Of a DNA stretch of 64,000 nt, positions 44,798-55,715 are shown piece by piece. The DNA lies in NCBI GenBank assembly GCA_028023455.1, contig JAQFVV010012402.1, positions 14,192,483 through 14,256,482 on the forward strand, read 5' to 3'. How positions within the stretch are numbered: the stretch's first letter is position 1; each line of letters opens with the position of its first letter. A program made the translations under genes and the position numbers. Under the pieces are notes generated by a model. That model had not been told where the DNA came from. It searched no databases and saw nothing but the letters and a program-made list of their open reading frames with translations. The DNA is from Epiperipatus broadwayi. Lineage: Eukaryota; Onychophora; Udeonychophora; Euonychophora; Peripatidae.

Positions 44798-47700
44798 CTA
44801 TTGTTTAGAATGTTCTGAATTTAGTAAATCCTCTACCATTACTGTTGATTGATCATAAGATTTGTTACTCACTATAAATATATTGGTCTCATCTAATTTG
44901 TTTATTACTTGGTATTTCTTCACCTCATGCCTATGATGATCTGACAGCACAGACATCCTTTTTAGTGGACTAACCACTTCTGTTAATGGAGATTGTGTTC
45001 CTATATTTACTAGTTTTAGTGGCCCATTCTGACAGTTATGTCTTCTAAACACATTTTTTTTTGGCCAGTTGTATGAGTTTCAACTGTTTTGATAGAACTT
45101 TCAATACAACTTTCGGCAGCCACTTTTTTCATAGAATCACATCCATAGAATATCTCCACCATTAAATTTTATGCTGTGGAAATGTTTTTTCTCTCATCAT
45201 ATTCCTATTCAACATTAATATAGAATCTTGTGTACAAAACTTTGATCGCATTAATATTTCAGCAGGTGTTTTTTTAATAGATGTATTTGGTACTTGGTGT
45301 AAAATACTGGTAAAACATGGCAGTCATTAATGCTTCATTTATATCCTTATAATAGATTTATTTATTAGTGACTTTAGCTGTTATGCTGCCTTTTCAGCTA
45401 AATTGTTAAACCAAGATAATACAGTGGTGTTAGTATATTCCAATTTCCTCATTAACTAGAAAGTCTTTTACCTGCAATAATATGAAATCAGCTCTGTTAT
45501 CAGGTACAATAGTTTCAGGATATCAATGGCATGTAAATAATTCATTTAAAACTTTAATGTTATACTCTTCACTTGTGTTTTAACAACTTTATAATAAGTC
45601 TATCTAGAATACAAGTTAATCCCAGTCAGAAAAATATATTCACTGAATGGTCCAGCATTATCCATGTATAGTCTTTGCCAAGGTTCCATCTTTTTTGAAG
45701 AAAAAATGACTATGGATTGACATTTTTTACTCCATTTGTTTGTTCAATCTTATGGCTCATACTGTGTCATTACCTATATGATCATGCTAATTCCTTTATC
45801 CTCATAATTCCCAGAAGTTCTTTATGTAATAAGTATAACATGTGTTTCCTGCCTTCAGTCAGAATTATAATGTGATCTGTCATTAAGATACAACCATTAC
45901 ACATTGATAAACTTTCATGTAGTTCCTTATAGATTCTATAACATAGATAGATTGATTTCCAAGCCATCCATCATTAATTTATTTTTGCATTACCTGGTAT
46001 TCTTGATAATGCATCTTCATAAATTTATTTCTTTACTCAGTTTATAAATGAGTTTGAAGTTATATGATACCAAAATATTAATCTAGCAGATCATTTTTGG
46101 CTAACATGATCAGTAATCTTAGTTTCTCAAAATTTCCAACAGAGGTTGATGATTTGAGTAATTCTTGAACTGATACAATAAACATATTGGTGAAATTTTT
46201 ACACAGTGAAGATGATCACTAATGATTTCTTATTCAGCTGGCCATAGTCTTTTCTGTTGCTGCTAGTGTTCTGAATGCATATGAGATCACCATTCACTTT
46301 TATAGCAATGATGTGATATAACAATCCCTGCTATAGCTATCACTTCTTGGTCATTGCAGAAGTGAATGAAAAATTGACTCAATGTTACTCACTTCTTAAT
46401 CTTCTTGAATGCTTTATCATGCACTACTTTCCATTTCCATTGTTGTTTTTACCACAATAGATATAGTTGCATCATTATATGTGATTTACCTTTCAGGAAA
46501 TTCTCAAAAAAAAAAAATTCCAAAAATTCTTGTCTTTAACATTTTTTGTTTAGTGGCACTCTGGATAGCTTTTTCCTTTTCTGGGTTTTGGTATTTGTCT
46601 CTATTGTTTATGCTATTTCCCAGAAATTTGACTTCAATGGTAAAGCAAATGCACTTTGATGCATTTAACCTAGCATCAATTTTTTCTAATTTACACAAAC
46701 TTTTTAAATGCATTTTGTCAATATGCTATCTATTTCCACATTATATGATTTTATCAAGTAATAGCTCCTTCTATCTTCTGCTATTGTAATTCCATATGAT
46801 AATTTGATGTGATTAAATAATCCCTAGTGGATGTTGATGGTCAAAAGTTTAGTTGCTCTGGTCATTGTGGAAATTTGCTGATAAATAGACTTTAAATTGA
46901 TCTTGCCAAAGTATGTCACTTTCTATAATGATACTAAAATCTGACAAACACTGGGTATAGGATAAAACTCCTTTATTGGTGTATTTTCTCAGTGTTATAC
47001 AATAGTCACCACAAATGAACAACCCCATCTAGTTTTAGAATTACCATGACTGGTGTTGCCCATAATGACTTTTCAACAGATAAAAATGTCTTCTTTAACC
47101 TAATCTTGAATTATTTGTTCCACTTTGGACTTTAAGGCAAAAGAACCTTCCATGGTGTACATGCAATTGACTGAGTACTTTTCACTAGTTCAATATGGAT
47201 GAGTCATGTGTTTATTTTTGATGAGTCTAACTTGAATAACTGGAAATTTTTCTTGGATCTCTGATTCCAACTGCATGCTTTTTATTATGTCAATTCAAAT
47301 TTCTAAAGAATTAAACTAATTTATACCCAGTATTCAGCTTTAAAATCTTTTCTCTATCATTATGTTCTTTTTACTACTTTTTTATATTTGTTCAATCATT
47401 TTGTGACACTAGAGACAATCCTCTTTACTGTCTATTTTCATCTTAGCTATTTGTTCAAAGATATAAATTTTTAACAAAATACAGTTATTATCCACATTGT
47501 TCATTGTTTAATGCCAGTTTCTCTTTTGCTTATCTCTGACGAGTCCAGGCATAATCGATTTTTAGTTATTTTCTCTTGGTTTTGATGTAGTTGTGATAAA
47601 TGTCTTATTTCCCCCCAAATATGGCATTGCTCTTTTATAAATTGATAGTTTTTCTTCAAATGAATATTTTTTGCAACAACAAAACACATCCAGAACATTG

Positions 47701-48250
47701 ATTCTATTTCTACAGTTTGGACTTTCAACTTTCACTTTATTTGCAGTCATTGGCATTTTCTTCACATCTGTACTATTTTGAAATTCTGCAGCATTTTTAA
47801 TACTGCTTTGTAAGCTGAACATTTTTTTATTATGTATTTATATATTAGATCAGGTTGTCTTTGCGGGGCTTGTCTGAGCTTAATGTCACTCATTCTCCAT
47901 AATAATTTGCCAAGCAAGATGTCATCCAGTTTTCATTTTTTAGCTAGTGTTCATAATCCCTCATTATAATCTTGAATTTTCTCACATGGTGCCTGGCATC
48001 TGTTTCAAAATCTGAGACATTGATGTCATAGTTTAAAATATATAGTTAACTGCCCTTTTAATTCTTGATAATACTTCTTCAGAAGCTTTCAATTCAGAGT
48101 CAGTTAGCTTCTTGTAGTATCTTCTCCCCAAATATTCAATTTTGCTCTCCACAATATTGCTGATGAATATGTTTTTTGTTCTATATGCTCCATATAAATT
48201 TGGCAACTCATTGGCAATGGAATGTATTTTGCACTACAATTATTTTTTTT
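44798..48250 (-). pseudogene. Gypsy element 3 gag-pol remnant
   Basis: Read on the minus strand. Gag traces: 48150-47950, ending in FETDARHHVRKFKIIMRDYE. Nucleocapsid: 47820-47500, with FCCCKKYSFEEKLSIYKRAM, resembling the CxxCGxxHxxxxCxAxxxxCxxCGKxGH knuckles. RT: 47060-46900, with ATPVMVILKLDG for SPVVxVxKxDG; 46713-46504, with LNASKCICFTIEVKFLGNSI for LNxxKCxFxxxEVxFLGHxI. Integrase amino terminus: 45967-45782, with YKELHESLSMCNGCILMTDH and RKHMLYLLHKELLGIMRIKE for the H2C2 start. A pol tail may lie at 45052-44798. Many frameshifts are present. It is one continuous element in the expected order; LTRs were not recognised. Confidence 0.8.
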
Positions 48251-48640
48251 TTGTCAAATGGTTATGGCACTCGATTAACATACACAATTTTACAAACTAT
48301 AGAGTAAACTAATCTGCTATGCCTAGACAATTTTTGTTTTCATGTTGTCCCACTTTTCAGTCATATTATTGATTATACCAGCTGAGTGTGCATCAGTATA
48401 ATAAAACTCAATATAAAAATTTTAACTTACAATACGTTATCTCAGACATGATAGCATTAAACCCTGACCAATTGATTTTATTTTTACAAAAAGGTTTCCT
48501 TCCTGAATTAAGAAATTTGATTCATACCTTCATCACTGAAAAATTCCCCTAAAGTTATTTTTTCGTTCTTAATTATTAAAAATAATTCTTTAATTACCTG
48601 AATTTAAAAAACATTACAATTTGTTTTAGAGAGAGACCAA
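48251..48640. other. No gene seen
   Basis: AT-rich DNA upstream, in the minus-strand sense, of gypsy element 3; it may contain its leader. Confidence 0.35.
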
Positions 48641-48745
48641 TTTTAATTCATAGCCGAGAGGTATCGCAGTCGCCATGCAAGCAAGTAGTTGGTTGCAGAT
48701 GGTTGTGGGTTCGCGTCCCGGCCGATGCTATGACATATGAAAAAA
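48641..48745 (+). repeat. tRNA-like Pol III promoter, probable SINE head
   Basis: Box A TAGCCGAGAGGT (48651-48662) and box B GGTTCGCGTCC (48708-48718) match the internal promoter consensus of tRNA genes with normal spacing. The T arm can form 3-4 pairs (GTGGG/CCCGG). The acceptor stem cannot pair (bases before 48651 against CCGATGC after 48721), and A58 of the T loop is C. So it is not a functional tRNA but a tRNA-derived SINE head, followed by an A run at 48738. The block is clearly richer in G and C than its surroundings. Confidence 0.65.
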
Positions 48746-49199
48746 AAATGACATTCTTAAGCAAAATGTTAAAACATTGTTTTTTCTTCTTTTCTTTTAA
48801 AAACTGATAAACATTACTTAAAATTCTACTTATTTATTCCTCACTACTTTTTAAAAAATTAAAACCTAATAGATAAAGAAAATTACTGGAGAAAAGAAAA
48901 TATATATTATATTTTGCTCTCTCTTTTACAAAAAGTCTTAATAAACATTAAATACTCATATTCTTACTATTTAAAATGTTTGGAATTTTCATATTATTAA
49001 TTAAGGAATATAATTCTCTTACTAAGTTAAAAATTGTTATTCTGAGAAAGAAAAAAAACATGAGAAGATATAATAATTTCTCCTATCTAAATGGAAATAA
49101 AATGATTAATTCAGAAAAAAAAAAAGTCATCTTCTTTATATATACTTATTCATTTTTCATTTACTTATTAAATATAAGAACAAATTCATTATCTGAGTA
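48746..49199. other. No gene seen
   Basis: AT-rich DNA. The 74-codon frame at 48976-49200 is lysine- and asparagine-rich by composition only. Confidence 0.4.
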
Positions 49200-49940
49200 G
49201 AGTTGAAATTAAGATGGATTAATAGGGAACTTATTCAGGTTAAATCCACTCTTTGAACTATTTATATTTCTTCTTTTCCATGCTTCATTTCATGAATTAT
49301 GTCTATTATTTCTTTTAACAATTCTATTGTTTACATCTCTCATTTTACTTCTAACCCTTAATTTTGAAATTGGAGTATCCAAAATCCTCTTTTCCTAAGC
49401 CTCTTTGTGTCTGTTAAATCAGCAATACTTTTGATGAAGGTATCTGCCCTTGAAAAAAATCTCTCTGGTATCTAATCTATATTAATTTTAGCTTTTGTTT
49501 TGTCCTCTCAATTCCTTTCTTCCACTTTTTTGATTCACTGTTTTCATATACTTTTGTTCATTTTATCAATTGTTTAGTTCATTTATTATATGGTCTAACT
49601 TCTCTGGTTTATAATCTATTATTTCAGATTTCTCTTGTATTTGATCTTCTGCTTTCTTATTCTGTCCATATTCTTGAATACTATTTGGGTTGTATTCTGC
49701 TTATCTTTCTGAACTCTCTCTTTCTTTTGATTGTCATTTTTTAATTGCTTTCTTCTATTTTGTTTTGCAATCTTCTACTCTTTTTATTATCCTCATCTCT
49801 GTTCTGCTCTTTTTTCAATGTCTTCTATTTTTTAGCACCATCTGATTTATTTCATTTCTTTGAATATTTTTTTCTGTTTCTTTTGATTATTCTTAAATAT
49901 TTGCAGTGACTGGGCTGATTTTGTCATATTGAACCGGATC
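49200..49940 (-). pseudogene. Possible LINE ORF1-like coiled-coil remnant
   Basis: The plus strand is strongly pyrimidine-rich. The minus strand gives long, broken, highly charged helix-prone readings full of E, K, Q and R (for example AEDQIQEKSEIIDYKPEKLD at about 49670-49600). Near 49480-49400 it ends in IPERFFSRADTFIKSIADLT. This composition fits the coiled-coil ORF1 of a LINE or a gag-like protein. The family is not recognised, and frameshifts prevent a confident reading. Confidence 0.35.
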
Positions 49941-51090
49941 TATATAAGAAGATGGATATTGAACCAGGTCCATCAAATTTGAGTTGTTTAACTGGGTTTA
50001 AACACCTTTTATAATAATTTTAAAAGAAAAACCACGGGAACAGACCAGCCCTTCAAGCAGAGGGGGAAATACCATTGATATCATTAGCCATCAATGATAT
50101 CTATGGTCAAATTGAGCTATGCAAAGCATAACATGATCACATTTTCAGACAATAGCCCATCTTGACTGTGGGATTTAAATCCCTACCATCCCAAGCATTT
50201 TATTTGTTTTGAGGATAAACCTCAAGTACCAGCTAACCATAGATTACATAGTCAGCTTGCCTTGGATGACAGGCACACAATCCAGTGCTTGAAATACTCC
50301 ATGACTAATTCATACTCTTAAATCAGGGTCCAGCACATTCATTTAAAACATAAAACAAAATAACTATAAACTTAAATTACTGGTGCTACAGCGACAAGAG
50401 AGAGATAGAAAATAGACAAAATAACAATTAAGTAAACATTGATATTTATTCCCTCACACATATATCTAATATAATATAAAATAACACGATATAATATCTT
50501 ACATAAAAATATAAATGATTACTTTCAGGTTATAGTTATAATAATCTGTTACAGTCCATTTCATTTAAAATAGAATCTAGAATGTGATCAGAATATATTT
50601 AAAAGTATCTTTACCTAGATTTTCATTTGTTTTATTTTCCAACCAGTTGGCATTTTGTTTCTCCATCGATGGCTTCGTGGTTTTCCTTTCAGATTTATGT
50701 TGAGCAATAAGAGAGAGAAAGAGAATATGCAGCAGCTTCTACTTCACAATCTTGGCATTGGTCCCAGGTACTGATTCAGGCAGGATAGTTGATGGCTGAG
50801 GGCTTGGAGCATGAAGCCTTGTCAAACACCCCTATGGCTTATGCATCTGCATTAATGTTGACCACAGTAGTAATGACTAGTTTACTACTGTGCTGCAAAT
50901 AAAGATCAGCATGATTTACAAACTCAAGATGGGAGCTGAAAAATTGGAGACTGGACTAATAACAAATTCATAACTGGAATAACTCGATTACAAAATGCAA
51001 ACCAGAGTTGAACTGAACTTGAACCAAACTGAATTACAGATTAAAGAACAGAATGATCTATCAGATTGCAGTTTTGACTAAAGAACAATA
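49941..51090. other. No gene seen; mixed-composition repeat-like block
   Basis: 50020-50400 and 50640-50850 are less AT-rich. Words such as ACTGTGGGATTTAAATCCCTA and the layout (short G+C-richer head, AT-rich body, AGAGAGA patch near 50710) recall repeat B and the 26.7-27.0 kb block, so a diverged relative is possible. No protein motif is seen. Confidence 0.35.
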
Positions 51091-52432
51091 ACCAAAATGT
51101 AACTTTTATACTTTTTTCTCTCCCATTGTTTATTTCCTTATTGTATTTTTCATTTTGATCATAACTTGAATGTTTTGTTTTTGTTTAATTTTATATTTCT
51201 TGTTATTTTAATCCTTCATTCGTATCCATCTACTACCTGGACGAGATAAATGTACATTATTTTTTTAAATTAATTTAATTGTGAATTATAATTTTCTTTT
51301 ATCAGCCAAGTAATCTTCAACTACTTGCATTTTTAAAAGTTTTCATTTATAAATTTACTTTTTAGTCTGATTTCACATTTGCTTACTTTTACTTTATAAA
51401 AGTTTTATTTGAAAAGAGAGAGAGAAAAAGTTTTAAATCTTTTTCTAATTCTACATTTTCCTCCACCCTCTTGCTAAGAAGTTTTATTCTAAAAAAAAAG
51501 ACAATATTTTTATTTTGACAAGTTTGCATTTTAAAATCTACTTTAAAAACATATTATATTTTTCTTTCTATTTTACTATTCTTGCTTTTTCTAAAAATAA
51601 ATTTGGTCATTTATTTTTAAATAATAACATATGTAATGCAGAATATATGTGGGTTTTTAACATATATATACATGCTAGTGGTACAATGTTCTCTGGGTTC
51701 CTTCAGTTGATTGTTGGTCTTTCCTTTGATCTTGCTCTTTCTCTGTTTTTTTAAAATTAGCTCTTGTCGGTATATATTGATTTATTCTTACAAAAAAAAA
51801 TATATAAAATTTTAAGAATATTTTATAAAATAAGTATCACATCACCTTCCCTATTGAAGCAGTTGATGTCTAATCATCATTGAGCTTCATGCTTCACCAT
51901 CTACACTAACCTCCTGTGAGGTCTGCAATTTAGACCTCACAATAAATATATGCTATTCACCCACACACTGTATGCCTAATGATTAGAGATTAGTAAAAAT
52001 AATTTTTATTTAGTAAAATGAAACAGTAGTTTGCGTGAAGCATATATATATATATATGAATGAAGCAATAATTTTATTTATATTTATTGCTGAAAAATAC
52101 ATTTTCGTTATATAATTGCAAATTTTTTTTTATATTTATATGTGTGTATTTAAAGCGTTGGAATGTAAAAACAACGTAAAATGGGGAAGGCTTGAAATAC
52201 TGAAATTATCTTTATCTCTAGTCAGATCATTGTCTATAATTAAAATTTATAAATCTTAATTAAAATTGAAAGCAATTCTTTTGTCAGTTGTTTTCAAATC
52301 TTTCAAAACAGCTAAAATGGTATTTCAAGCCTTATCTGTTGAAAATATTTTGCTAATTAAATGTTGTTTTTAAAGGGATTACAGAAATAGCATGGGCATC
52401 TGAAATTGCATTCTTGGTGGGATTAAATGGTT
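51091..52432. other. No gene seen
   Basis: AT-rich DNA. The segment TGAGGTCTGCAATTTAGACCTCA at 51916-51938 is a short hairpin. The 79-codon frame at 51515-51754 is a low-complexity hydrophobic reading. Confidence 0.4.
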
Positions 52433-53130
52433 TATAAAAGGAGCCACAGAACAAAAGAAGTCAGTTACTTAAAGTTTTTAGTTATCTTCAGTGAGTTGAG
52501 ATTTTCATCAGTCAGTTTAGTTTTGAAGCGTTTCAAGACCTTAACTTTAAGAAGCCAGCACAAGTCCTGCATGATGAAGCATGAGTAAAGGAATCTTTCA
52601 CCTTTCTCTTCTTCTCTCGAAGAACTGTCTGCCTGCAACTGCCATGTTCCATCTGGGCGACCATACAATATGATTACTTCCGACTGCTGATTGCTAATAA
52701 CACTGCTATGCTGTTTTCCTTAGGTAACCTTTAACATAGAGCTGCCTTCATAAGTCAATACTTTTGTAATTTGTAATCTATAGTTCAACCTTCATATCTT
52801 AATTTATATATTATTTTATAAGCTTCTGCTAATTTTGCTTTTAAACTCTCTCTCCATAATCTTTCATTAATATCATGTATTTTAACTTACATTTCATGCT
52901 TAATTAACTTATATATATATAACTGTGTGTGATTCCATTAAGATTTTATGTATTTTGTTTAATGTATAGATATAATTTATTTTCTTTAATATGCCAAAAT
53001 TGCCAAATTCGCGAGTTTGGAAAAGGGGGGAAATAATTGTTTAACTTGGAAAAGAGCTGGGATTATTTAAAACCTATCAATAAAGTTTTGTTTATATTAA
53101 ATAGAAATTGCTGGAGAGTTTGGTTTCATT
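52433..53130 (+). promoter_or_regulatory. Core promoter plus poly(A) block: LTR-like or first exon
   Basis: TATAAAAG at 52433-52440 is followed 30 bases later by the initiator TCAGTT (A at 52463), the textbook TATA-to-start spacing. TCAGT words then recur (CTTCAGTGAGTTGAG, ATCAGTCAGTTTAG). At the far end TATTTAAAACC precedes AATAAAG (53079-53084) and GTTTTGTTTATATTAAATAG. A promoter, a CAGT-rich leader and a poly(A) signal within about 650 bases is typical of an LTR (U3-R-U5). A host promoter and first exon is the alternative. A 67-codon frame on the opposite strand (52668-52465, YGRPDGTWQL...) has no recognised family. Confidence 0.45.
53003..53020. promoter_or_regulatory. 18-bp near-perfect palindrome around TCGCGA
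   Basis: CCAAATTCGCGAGTTTGG is symmetric except for one base pair. CpG-containing palindromes are rare here. It lies between the TATA box and the poly(A) signal of the block at 52433-53130. No binding factor is implied. Confidence 0.5.
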
Positions 53131-53490
53131 TTAAATTTGTTATTCTTAAAGTCAATTAAAAACTTTTACTGTGGATGAATTTTGCTAAATTTACTGCTTT
53201 GAATTTGTCTTTAAATTTCTATTTTAAAAAAGATTGTGAACCTTGATTAAAATAATTAATCTATCCTTTTCTGCTGTTGTCTAAGGGCTAATGTAATCTG
53301 TAATATGTATATGGAAATCAAATTTAAATATAAATTTTATTAGCTTAATATTATAAATAAAAGTTATTATTCATTATGATTTGTTAAATGACTCAGAATT
53401 GAAAACAGATTATTGCGCAAGAGGTTAGACCATTTACAAACTTTAAATAATATTATAAAATTATATAAATGTTGCTGGCATACCTTTTCT

Positions 53491-53724
53491 TTATTCTGAT
53501 ATTTTATCTTTTTCCTTTCTCAACTGTTTGTCATTAGGAATGTCAGAAGCCTGAAGCTCCTGTCCTACTTTCAAAAATCGTTCATAATCAGGGACACTAC
53601 TCCCTGTGGAACGTGAGGTTTATGAGATTATGTGCTGCGGATGACAGTACCTCCAGATCTGGACTCTCAAACCTAGCCTTTCCTTCGATATCGCTCCACC
53701 AGAATGCACGGACATATCAAATCT
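53491..53724. other. Candidate exon, open on both strands
   Basis: A mixed-composition island. Plus strand: a long pyrimidine tract ending CATTAG precedes 53538, a strong 3' splice site, followed by 62 open codons (ECQKPEAPVLLSKIV... to ...QNARTYQI) and a stop at 53722-53724. AATAAA lies at 54096-54101. Minus strand: the frame is open from 53712 to the TAA at 53491 for about 73 codons, including FWWSDIEGKARFESPDLEVL and VPDYERFLKVGQELQASDIP, a more protein-like composition. An AAG|GTATGC donor-like site follows the stop. I recognise neither protein. This may be a terminal exon of a host gene or a piece of an unrecognised retroelement. Confidence 0.4.
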
Positions 53725-54540
53725 AAGTTCATCTCAAATATTCTTTTAAAAATGATAGAATATCCAAAACTGCCATGAAGGCCAGATTTCTTTAATGTAT
53801 GCTAGTACCGTTACTCTGATCTTTAATTTGGTCACCGTCCGCCTAACCTTAGTAAGTCACAATGATGTGTTAAAGATAATGATTCATTTCATAAAATACA
53901 TTCAGTATGTTGATCTTAAAACTGCTTTCTTTTAAAAAGCGTTATCGATTCCCATAGACGTAAATCTAATTTGTATAAAGATGCATAACTTATTCTCGTA
54001 AATGTAGCACATTGTTTGTTTCTTTGTATACTTATTCCAAAGACGCTATGTCCAAACAATGCCTATCAAACATATATAATAATTTTAAGATTGTAAATAA
54101 ATGATTGAGACCGTATATTTATATTTACTTGTCAAAATGATTAATGCTAACTTATAAGGTATCTTTCTGTAATCAGAATCTGTTCCGATCTTGTAGATTG
54201 TTTTGTACATCCACAGCATTTTATTTGTAAACATTTGTAAATTGGCATATTAACCCCCGCACAACTTATAACACATTCTATAAAATTATATTCATGAAAT
54301 AATTGATGTAAAGGGGATTTTATAAAACAAATCCCAAGTTTTCCAAATGTATAATATTACTCCAAGCGTGAAGCAATTTTGCAACATATATATGCGTTTT
54401 TTACATTTATTAAATATATATATATATAATTTCATGTAAATCCTGTTTTGTTGTTGAATTATTATTTTCTAGTTAATATTTAGAACTATTTTCTTTAGCT
54501 AATAGCTTAGCATTAATAAATAACTATCATAAATGTAATT
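53725..54540. other. No gene seen; possible 3' untranslated region
   Basis: 53725-54110 keeps a mixed composition and ends with AATAAA at 54096-54101, so it could be the plus-strand 3' untranslated region of the candidate exon. From 54300 on it is AT-rich with (TA)n at 54413-54428. Confidence 0.35.
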
Positions 54541-54790
54541 CCTGGGCTACTTCGATCTCAATCATCATCATCAGTCTGATCTTATGCTCTACCGCTTTGC
54601 TTCTGGGCCCGGATTAAAATAATTATACTGTATCATCAAGATTGTTGTTCATTGGGTCAGAGATTCAAAGAATAGTCAAATAGGTTAGAATTCAGGATTG
54701 CTCCAGACCTGTGTATCTCGAGCATGATCAGATTCAAGGTACTTTTGCTTAGGGTTTGAATCTTGTTAAGTGAGCATACTATTTTGACTG
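54541..54790 (+). repeat. Dispersed repeat C, copy 2
   Basis: Inverse partner of 25741-25965: ATCATCATCATCAGTCTGATCTTATGCT, GGGCCCGG, GATTGCTCCAGACCTG and GATTCAAGGTACTTTTGCT correspond in mirror order. The two copies differ at many positions, so they are old. Confidence 0.65.
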
Positions 54791-55715
54791 GTACACTATA
54801 TGCAACTTTTCATGATTACCTGAATATAACTTTCTCAATATCTGAATTTATTTATCTAATCTAATTTATTTTCTCTTCTTATGACCATTTTATTTCTATT
54901 CTGTTCATGCGCGTGTAATTGATTTCCTTATTCACTATTATTATCATCATCATTATTACTTTTAAATTTGTGGATTCATAAAATGAAATTCATATAACCA
55001 TTTTTTCAAAACCTTTTCCCTGAGATCTAACCAGCATCTGACAGCAAAAGAATGAATAGTGAACTGCAATTCTTGGATAAATACAGAATCCCACCACCAG
55101 ACTATGAGTACATAATGCAACACAAATACCAGAAGACTAGCTCACTTTAAACACTGTAAGCTACTTAAAACCCTAAATATAAATAATAATGCAAAAATCT
55201 TTACAAACCCTTGCTCCTTTAAATCTTAGAGGCTTTCTTGCTCCTTTTTTTTGGGAGTTAGACTTAGACGCTGGCATTAATAGCACAGAATTTTATTAAC
55301 TGTCCATTAAAAACAACAGGAAATATCAAAATTTTGAAAGTTGATTGGTATAGTACTGAAATAGAGTACTTTATGGAGCTGCAGGAAAATATATCTTCAA
55401 GCCAACAAGCTAAACAAACTTCAATAATCAAAAACTCAATCCAATCCCATACTTTAATTTTCTGTTCTATGTTAAATATGAATGCTTTTTAAAATATACA
55501 TTAACATTACTATTTTTATAATTTATAGTCATGTATAATTTAATCAACAAAGGATCATTTGCATTCTTGTTACATATTTCACAGCAATATTTTTTATTCC
55601 AAAATACAGATTTTTATTTCTCAGGTGTAGTTAAATTTGAGCTTCAAGTTATGATGTCATTCTGTATATGAGCACTAGAACTTGATAATCATTGCTATTT
55701 ATAATGGTATGGTAG
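54791..55715. other. No gene seen
   Basis: AT-rich DNA. 55050-55140 (ATGAATAGTGAACTGCAATT...) could encode about 30 residues, including DKYRIPPPDYEYIMQHKYQK, but no family is recognised. Confidence 0.35.

Noticed and set aside
46409-46789. 126-codon plus-strand hydrophobic open frame
   Set aside because: It is antisense to the gypsy element 3 RT motif EVKFLGNSI; its hydrophobicity comes from T-rich composition.
48641-48730. Functional tRNA gene
   Set aside because: Box A and box B are present, but the acceptor stem does not pair and T-loop position 58 is not A.
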